The notes beneath the pieces were generated by a model. It searched no databases and had not been told where the DNA came from. It worked only from the letters and a program-made list of their open reading frames with translations. Below, piece after piece: positions 41,850 to 48,706 of a stretch of DNA of 48,706 nucleotides (position 1 is the stretch's first letter; each line of letters opens with the position of its first letter). The position numbers were made by a program, and so were the translations under genes. This DNA comes from Acanthaster planci (lineage: Eukaryota > Echinodermata > Asteroidea > Valvatida > Acanthasteridae), in assembly GCF_001949145.1 (NCBI RefSeq), contig NW_019091796.1, positions 1 to 48,706 on the forward strand, read 5' to 3'.

Positions 41850-42705
41850 CTGAAAATAATGCACGAAAAAGGGACAAAACAACAGAAATCTTACACACAT
41901 TGTATATTTATTTGTTTTTAAAATACTCATGCTACTAAAATAACATTTCTGTGCAATCCCATATTCCTCCTAAAGAGTTTCAGTCACCAGGAATGATTCT
42001 GCTTGAAGTCAAATCTCAAGCTAAAAGAAATAGAGGAGACCCACAAAACAAAAAAGTGGCAAAAAACTGTGCCACAAATTGGTGGAGGGGTGGCAGAATG
42101 GGGATTTGCGGGAAGGGGGTAGGATTACTTGTCCCACCATGGAACTTTGAAAAGGGAGAGGGTGACATCACCTGACACTATATACCAGGTACAGGCAATG
42201 TTCATGATATACATGTACATGTAAATGTAAACCTGTAGTAGGTATTACATTCGAGCAGAATCTTGGATCAGAGTATTTATGGCTATTTATTGTTTCTCCT
42301 TTTTTGAGTGATATTGAATACATTTTAGTTGTTGAAAAATCCCAAAAAATTCTTCACAATCCACCTTAATTTTTTGCTCACATCGAAAACGTGCATCTAC
42401 ATACTGGGTACATGTACCTAGTGTGGATTTGTGAACAAAGAAAACCTGCTGTAGACCCATGGCCACAGGACATTTTCCCCTCTCTGAAAATGGGGTTTAG
42501 CGGTATTTTGGGGTTAGGGTTATCTAATAATGTAAAAGGAAACCATTTACAAAATCCACCAGAAAATCGTGTTCCCAGTTCAAGAAAAATTAGTATTTTG
42601 AGGGAGGTTTCTTGACTGCACAAAAACAAAGGAATGTCCACACAAGGTATGGAATGTTGTATGTAAAATAGATATGTGTGTGTGAGTTTGTTTCTGCATT
42701 CAATA
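41850..42705. other. Upstream OTC region, no recognised gene
   Basis: Should be OTC intron 1 if the missing first exon lies further up. No exon-like segment was recognised. TACATGTACATGTA occurs at about 42211. Confidence 0.3.
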
Positions 42706-42710
42706 GGCAG

Positions 42711-43556
42711 GGTTCGAAATTTAACGGGCACAGGTACATGTAGCTAAAATGCACCCGTTTGCTTCAGACATGTGCCCGTAAATCATAATTACAGGCGCAA
42801 GTACTTACGCCCATTACCGTTTGTTTTGTCATAAAAAATACCTGAACTTTTTTACTTCAGTTCGGATCAAGCTTGTCACGGAACCATAGCATGGTACAAT
42901 TGTTTATGTCACTGAGCGCATGCCACAGTCTCGCATGCGATGGATGCACACACATCGTGAACGTACACACAAAAGCATACCCATGGCTAGTGTCACGATT
43001 GAAACTGGCCCCTCGTGCATAAATTCAAGCCAAACGAGTGGATTCGGCTCAGACTTCAGTTTCGCTGGATCCACTCAGAGCTTGAAGATGTGGTTTGAAC
43101 CATGCTGCAAAATAGCTGGAACCAGCGAAACAAAGTCTCAGCCTAATCCTCTCATTTAAGACACGGTTGATTGCTGCACTTACATGTAGTTCCCTTTTAC
43201 GTCAGCGTGCATGCGCACGTTATAAAGGCCCAGTTCCCAACTTTTTGCGTAGTGTTGCTAAGCACATTTGAGATTCCAGTTGGTCGCGCACTCACTACTA
43301 GTTGTACGTCGCGTGCAACCCGCAAAAATAACAACTCGATCAAGGCTCTGCCAAAGTCTAAGCTGTAAGTTATCAGTGTCATTAATTTAAACAAAAGTAA
43401 CAGCAAGGACCAGGGTCCTTACTTTTTTTTCTTGAACATGTGTCTTTAATATTGTATGGGAGCTACTTGCTCCCATAAAGTGACAAATTCAGCTGTCTAG
43501 GGAGCAAGTACTTGCTCCCGTGATTATTAGCCCAATTTTGAGCCCTGATGCTATTA
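42711..43556. mobile_element. Palindrome-rich element of about 0.85 kb, possible non-autonomous transposon
   Basis: Left end CAGGGTTCGAAATTTAACGG and, on the opposite strand at the right end, CAGGGCTCAAAATTGGGC are imperfect inverted termini. Both ends carry a related palindrome: GGCGCAAGTACTTACGCC (about 42794-42811) and the perfect 20-bp GGGAGCAAGTACTTGCTCCC (43500-43519). The interior is GC-richer, with a TATA-like TTATAAAGG at about 43219 and a donor-like CTGTAAGTTA at about 43364. No transposase ORF. Confidence 0.45.
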
Positions 43557-44273
43557 GACCATCTGCAGCGCATCATGGTTGGCCTTCAACCGTGATATCT
43601 GATAATGGCACTTCCTTCAATGTGCAGAGAAGGAACTCAAGAAGCTGTTCACAGAGAGACGGAGAGAGCTGGAAGACTTCGCAGTTCTCCACAAGTTGAA
43701 GTGGCGGTTTATCACACCCCTTAGTCCTCATCAGGGAGGATTGTATGAGAGTCTTATTAAGCAAGTGAAAACCGCTTTGAAAGTTTCAATTTCAGGCCAA
43801 ATTCTGACGTGAAATGAAATGACCACAGCCTTCAGCGAAGTGGAAGGTCTTCTTAATTCCAGGTCGATCGGATATTCATCTGATGACCCGAATGATATCA
43901 GACCTCTTACCCCTATGATTGGGAGAGCTTTGATAGATACCACACAAGGTCAGTTCAACGAGACTGGAAACACTTCGAGTTCATACAGGGTCTTGTCATG
44001 CAATTCTGGAGGTGCTTCAAAAGGGAATACCTCCACACACTCACGTCAAGATGAAAATGGCAAAGACCTGGTCAACAGTTAGCCATTGGGGATGTTGCGT
44101 TACAGACGACAAGCTTGCCCGTGGCGAGTGGAGCTAGGCGCGAATCATCAAGGTGTTTCCCAGAGACGACAGAGCAGTTAGAAACGTCCTGGTCAAGACC
44201 CCATCTGGGGAGAAAAGGCAGAGTTTACAGAAGTGTTGCCTGATCTTGGAGGGTGGGGACCTGGTCATGTAGC
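43557..44273 (+). pseudogene. BEL/Pao-type integrase remnant
   Basis: Broken frames encode HHGWPSTVISDNGTSFN (catalytic Asp in SDNGT, about 43573-43625), WRFITPLSPHQGGLYESLIK (catalytic Glu, 43700-43765) and FSEVEGLLNSRSIGYSSDDP followed by NDIRPLTPM (43832-43918). The C-terminal end is VFPRDDRAVRNVLVKTPSGE and GDLVM (44154-44271). The PLSPHxGG and SDDPxDxxPLTP blocks are characteristic of BEL/Pao and related LTR elements. Several frame changes and stops. Gag, protease and RT are absent. Confidence 0.85.
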
Positions 44274-44284
44274 GATCCATCTTC

Positions 44285-44455
44285 TGTGGTCCCGGAGGGC
44301 TGGATTGAATAACAGCTGGACTACTACGTAACAGCACGCAGAAGAGTTACGTCCATGTGCAACTTAATAAACAATGAGGTTCTTTGTTCGTATTTTTGAA
44401 TCATTCCATCTCATCTTGTGTGATGATACAAGTCAAGGAAAAGAAAACCTACAGG
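44285..44455 (+). repeat. Probable 3' LTR of the BEL/Pao remnant
   Basis: It begins TGTGGTCCCGGAGGGCTGG 12 nt after the integrase stop and contains AATAAAC (about 44368). It may end at CTACA near 44455. There is no second LTR to confirm the ends. Confidence 0.4.
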
Positions 44456-46230
44456 TAAATAGAACAATTTAAAGGAATGATTTCATTTAAGATTGGAATT
44501 ACACAGATAAAATTGTACGGTATGCTAACATTGCATCAGTGATTGCTCATATAGAAATATATCCATAGATCTGCTTTCAATTAACTAGATATCTCTTAGT
44601 CTGGCTATCCGTTGAATATATTCCTGGTTTGTACATTTGATACATTAGACAAATTAATTTTCTCACATGTCAATGGTTTGATTTTCACTATGTCTTTTGT
44701 TTGTTTTATTCATGACCAGCCCACTAATTCTAGTTTTAGCTTCATTCTAATTACAATGATATGTGGTTTAGCAACTACAGTGTAGTTCAGTTGCATTGAA
44801 CGTAGTTGATATATTCCAGTAGAATGTAAATTTATGTTAATCTTTGTCACTGGGGAAAGCGAATGATTTGAAACTTATAATTTGAATTAGAATCCTAATT
44901 AAGCCCCTATTCTGGTTTTTTTTTTTACGCACTCTGATTGATTTCACAAAGATTGACTTACTATGGCCTTTGTGTCTGAGAGTGCCGTTGGATGCACAAA
45001 GCCACTCAACCGTTCACTGTGCGACGGTGCGCTCACATGCACTGGTAACCAAAGGCCGTTGCTTGTCTTCCTTCAATTTGGGCATAAATTATGAGGAGCC
45101 CTGTGATTGGTCAGTGTGACCCCCAGCTGTAGCCAATTTCCATGTCTTGTGTATCAATCACAGCCGTAGTCAATGATTTGGTAGCAGTTCGTCTTCGCAA
45201 GTACACATGTGAACCGCGTAGCTCTCAGACAATAATCAGTAAATATTTGCACGTTTTTTAAAACGGCATGGTTTTGGCCCTTTTCTTTCTTGGTACTCAA
45301 AACAAAGGTATGTAAGATATCTTACATACAACTTTTGGGGAAATGAAGGTACAGTATGGGCATACAACTCGAATGGAATCACTGTTCCTGACCTGTTAAA
45401 TGTCATGCATACTAGCCTATGGCGAAAAAGGCTCTTTTTCTGTGGGGTTCGTGGGAGAGGAGCGGACGTCCGACCCCACAGTTCTGGAGGTATTGTCATG
45501 GAGTGTTGGCATGGTTAGTACATTTACCTGGATGATGATCCCGTCCAAAATTGGAAAAGAGGAATACTAACCATGAGAAATGGGTTTGCGGGTACACAAT
45601 CAATCTCTTTTGGGCGAGGTGTGGTTCTTAACCACTTGATGCTGGATGACGTGTAAACACACGTACATGTAACTTTCTTTTTTGTTCCACAGAGGATGTG
45701 TACACTCGTTTAAGAATTCTTCTTTTTTTCATTTCTGCGGTTGACGTGTCATACATGTACTTGGTTAGGTCAAAGCGCAATCGCAAAGTTGAAGAATTTG
45801 CTGGTAAAAACCCACCCCCGCAGTGTTTCGACGTTAATTGATTAAAAGAATCGGTGAGTGTTAACTCGACATTTCGGCCAGTGTGCTCCAGTGTTGTATC
45901 TGAGACCTTGATGTCCGAGACCAAGACTGAGACCAAGGCATACGAGACCGAGACCGAGACCAAGACCGAGACCTACTCCTTCAAGACCAAGACCAGGACT
46001 TGGAGACTGAGACTTTTGCAGGTCGAAACCGAGACCAAGACGACAACATCTGTGACTGAGACCAACAATAAAACAATGTTTAATTTTTACCAAAAGGTAA
46101 CTAGGGACAAACATATGGCAGTACAATTAAGTACAAAAGAAATAAAATGACTAGAGCTTATCTGTCTGTTGCCAACAGAACAGATGGCTTTTTCGCCTTT
46201 TGAAATTTGACCAACTAAGCTATAGCATAA
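44456..46230. other. CCAAT-rich upstream region and simple repeats
   Basis: 44930-45235 carries several CCAAT-box-like sites in both orientations (GATTGGTCAG, GTAGCCAATTTCC). A plus-strand ATGGTTTTGGCCCTTTTCTT at 45269 is followed by a GGTATGTAAG donor-like site (45306). 45895-46060 is a diverged GAGACC/AAGACC hexamer array. No gene is firmly supported. Confidence 0.35.
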
Positions 46231-48310
46231 ACCTTTTGGTGAAATGATTTGATCATGCCCAGAAAGGTTTAAGTTTGGAACCCAGTTATATCCGCACTTC
46301 AAGAGACATAGCACCTGGGAGAGTGCCCCCTTCATGTCACGTGACATGATTATCTGATGACGTCATCATCACATAAGGTCAATTTCGTCTATAACACTTC
46401 CCTTTCAAAACACCTGCCAAGTTTCAACCCAATAGGACATGTACTTCAGGAGATATAGTACTTTAAAGGATGCACCTTTAATGTCACGTGATTTGTCATT
46501 TAATGAGGTCATCTTCACATAAGGTAAATATTCCTCTAAACAGGTTCCTTTTCAAGATATCTGCAAGGTTTGAACCCAATTGGACATATACATGTACTTC
46601 AGAAGATATAGCATATTAAATCGTACCCCTATAATGTCACGTGACTTCTCACCTCATGATGTCATCATCACATCAGGACAATATTCATCTAAATCACTTC
46701 CGTTTCTATATACATGTATCTGCAGGGTTTTGAACACAATGGGACATGTATTTCAGGAGATTCAGCATTTCAAATAGTGCCCCTTTAATGTCATGACATT
46801 GTTTGATGACATCATCACTAAATGAGCTCAATATTTAATAAAGCACTTTCTTTCTAAGATATAAACAAGGTTTCAACCCAGCACTTACACCGACTGACTA
46901 ATTCCATAGAAAAAAAAACTTTATACCTACATGTATTACCACTTTTAAACAATGATGAGCCTACTTCCGCTTTCAATTAGAAGGAAGGGTCACGTGATTT
47001 GACCCACACAAGATGAATTGAAGGTCCAATGTATGCTATGGCACTTGGGGTAAAAACTGTTGCGGAAAGCCATGGTTGATTTTAAATGGATTTTTAAATC
47101 TTAACGGCATATTTAAATGTTTAAAATTTAACAATAAATCAGTTGATGATGTCATCATGATGTTATTATTTTAGTATCATCTCTGCCCCAAAGTCTTTCC
47201 TTGGTGTAACTTTGAAGGTTGAGGATAGCTGAGTGACCAAAATGATGCTTCAAAAACGTGTAAAAAGTCAATGGGCTGAAATAAACATTGAAAAATCAAT
47301 ACTAAATCACATGATGACCTTATCCTGACGTCATTGTTCTATGCACATCTTTCAACGAAGGTCCTTTGATGATATAAGTTTGATGAAGATCCAAAGTTGC
47401 AAAAGGACTAAAGTCGATGGTGGAAGAAACGTGCACAAAACACATGGACTTTTGGTCAGAAGAGGTTTTGTCTGTCTTAAGGACAGAGCAAAGGGCCTTT
47501 CCACATTTTCTTTTTTTTTCTTAAGGGTATTCCTTCATTTGAGATACATGTACTGCCACATTTGAATTTCACCCTTTTGGCCATTAGGCGATACAAAGAA
47601 TTAAAGTTTGCACCCTTTACATAATGTCACCTCATGTATAACACTTGCTAAATCTATCTACCAAATTTTAGCCAGATCAGACATGTACTTCACAAGATAT
47701 GGGCTTGTAAAAATGTACTTTTAATATCAAGTGACTAGTCACGCGATGAAGTCCTTACCACATGAGGTCAATGTTTGTCTAAAACTCTTCCTTTTCAAGA
47801 GATCTGCACGGTTTGAACCCAATCGAATATGTACTTCACGAGATATAGTGCTTTGAGGAGTGCACCTGTTATGTCACGTGACTTGTCTTCTGATGACGTC
47901 ATCATCACATCACTTCATTCATCGTCCGAAGAGCTCCCTTTGAAGATGAATGCAAGGTATGAACCCACTCAGACAAGAACTTCAGGAGATGAAGGGCCTT
48001 AAAGAGTGCATCTTTTAATGTCACGTGACTTGTCTCCTGATGATGTCATCATCACATGAAGTCAATATTCCTCTAAAGCACCCCCTTCTCAAAATATCTA
48101 CAAGATTTGAACCTGATTAGTCATGTACATCAGGAGATATAGGGCCTTCAAGAGTTCAACTTTAATGTCACGTGACTTGTCTCTTCATGACGTCATCATC
48201 ACGTAAGGTCAATTTTCCTCTAAAGCACTCTCTATGAAAGATATCTGCAAGATTTGAACCCAATCTGACATGCACTTCAGGAGATACAGGCCTTTAAGAG
48301 TGTATTTTCC
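46231..48310 (+). repeat. CRE/E-box modular repeat, copy C (largest)
   Basis: Modules at about 46280-46880, a core at 46900-47480 (AGAAGGAAGGGTCACGTG, GTTGATGATGTCATCATGA) and a second module array at 47590-48310. The best modules show TTTAATGTCACGTGACTTGT, then TGATGACGTCATCATCACAT, then TCCTCTAAAGCA, then ATATCTGCAAGATTTGAACC, then ACTTCAGGAGATA. Each carries the palindromes GTCACGTGAC and GATGACGTCATC. Spacing between modules is about 140-150 bp. Non-coding. Confidence 0.88.
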
Positions 48311-48611
48311 GTTCACATCAGTCTGCAAACCCCGCCTTATTTGCATAATCATAAATATGCATTATCACTCTAAAAAACCGAACTTCTTTGATAATATCTA
48401 ACATAACAGTAATTGATTGCACATTTCATATTTTCTGTGGCAAAATTTAAGAAAACAGATTGCAGGACCACTACACATGACATCCGTTGCACTATCCTGA
48501 ACTAAAATGAATTTCACTTTTGGTAACTGTTAAAAGAAGTTGTACTGTATGATATACACTTCGAAACTACTCTAAAATTCATTGCCAATGACTCCACATG
48601 GGACTAGCAAG

Positions 48612-48706
48612 TTAACCACTACCAGCCGGGGACTCTGAAATCGGAGCCGTATGGTTTATATGTGTGGCCGGGGTCTCCGAACTCGGACAAAGGAAACAGG
48701 GCCCTG
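48612..48706 (+). mobile_element. TTAA-bounded 495-bp repeat, copy 3 (cut by window end)
   Basis: Starts TTAACCACTACCAGCCGGGG and follows copies 1 and 2 through GGAAACAGGGCCCTG at the window edge, in the same orientation. Confidence 0.85.

Noticed and set aside
42504-42524. Telomere-like GGGGTTAGGGTTA
   Set aside because: Only about two TTAGGG-like units; too short to be a telomeric array.
43171-43406. OTC exon 1 or other coding exon in overlapping ORFs on both strands
   Set aside because: No similarity to an OTC presequence; the segment lies inside a probable mobile element.
45438-45481. Hairpin TGTGGGGT / ACCCCACA as a terminator or RNA gene
   Set aside because: An isolated 8-bp stem with a loop of more than 20 nt; no other sign of a structured RNA.
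45525-45571. Minus-strand ATG segment with a phase-2 donor as OTC exon 1
   Set aside because: The phase fits and the donor is GTAAAT, but the 15-residue peptide has no basic residues before the splice, so it is a poor mitochondrial presequence.
45628-46150. ORFs with Leu-Gly or Glu-Thr repeats
   Set aside because: Products of the diverged GAGACC hexamer array at 45895-46060.
46270-48310. Regularly spaced repeats suggesting a CRISPR array
   Set aside because: The modules are about 145 bp, diverged, and without unique short spacers, in a eukaryotic genome.

Overview
The window is eukaryotic, from a marine invertebrate animal and most likely a deuterostome. The evidence is a spliced mitochondrial-type ornithine carbamoyltransferase (OTC) gene with vertebrate-like exon boundaries, several invertebrate retroelement lineages (Ty3/Gypsy, BEL/Pao, CR1/Jockey-like LINEs), a Polinton/Maverick element, and very frequent TACATGTA palindromes. 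I cannot fix the phylum from sequence alone.

Region 1 (about 0.2-14.3 kb) is a decayed Polinton/Maverick, a self-synthesising virus-like DNA transposon. It holds protein-primed DNA polymerase B, a retrovirus-type integrase, a double-jelly-roll major capsid protein, an HNH-like zinc protein and several small membrane or coiled-coil proteins. Nearly all have frameshifts or stops; the HNH-like ORF (5923-6474) and a 54-residue ORF (4410-4574) remain open. I found no packaging ATPase, adenain-type protease or penton. A Ty3/Gypsy element (5' LTR, primer-binding site, gag, protease, partial RT; 10574-12956) sits inside it. Next comes a palindromic repeat with tRNA-like arms (13001-13291), a third direct copy of its arm and a single N (13343). 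The polymerase is split in the wrong order: its middle and C-terminus lie at 195-2950 and its N-terminus at about 13.56-14.34 kb, on the same strand, with edges that nearly abut in protein space. This suggests a circularly permuted insertion, a concatemer or a misassembly.

Region 2 (14.3-20.1 kb) is intergenic and contains a decayed LINE (about 15.65-17.18 kb, with a probable 3' tail near 18.3-18.4 kb).

Region 3 (20148-41849, minus strand) is the OTC gene. Eight coding exons are present with consensus splice sites and intact catalytic motifs. The first exon, with the start codon and mitochondrial presequence, was not identified. The introns are full of repeats: a long family built from about 145-bp modules carrying CRE-like (TGACGTCA) and E-box (CACGTG) palindromes, a 495-bp TTAA-bounded element, a 499-bp element with about 100-bp inverted termini, LINE remnants on both strands, and a 21-bp minisatellite of about 0.8 kb.

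Region 4 (41.85-48.7 kb) is upstream of the recognised part of OTC. It holds an about 0.85-kb palindrome-rich element, a BEL/Pao integrase remnant with a probable LTR, a CCAAT-rich stretch, further copies of the CRE/E-box repeat, and the start of a third 495-bp element cut by the window end.
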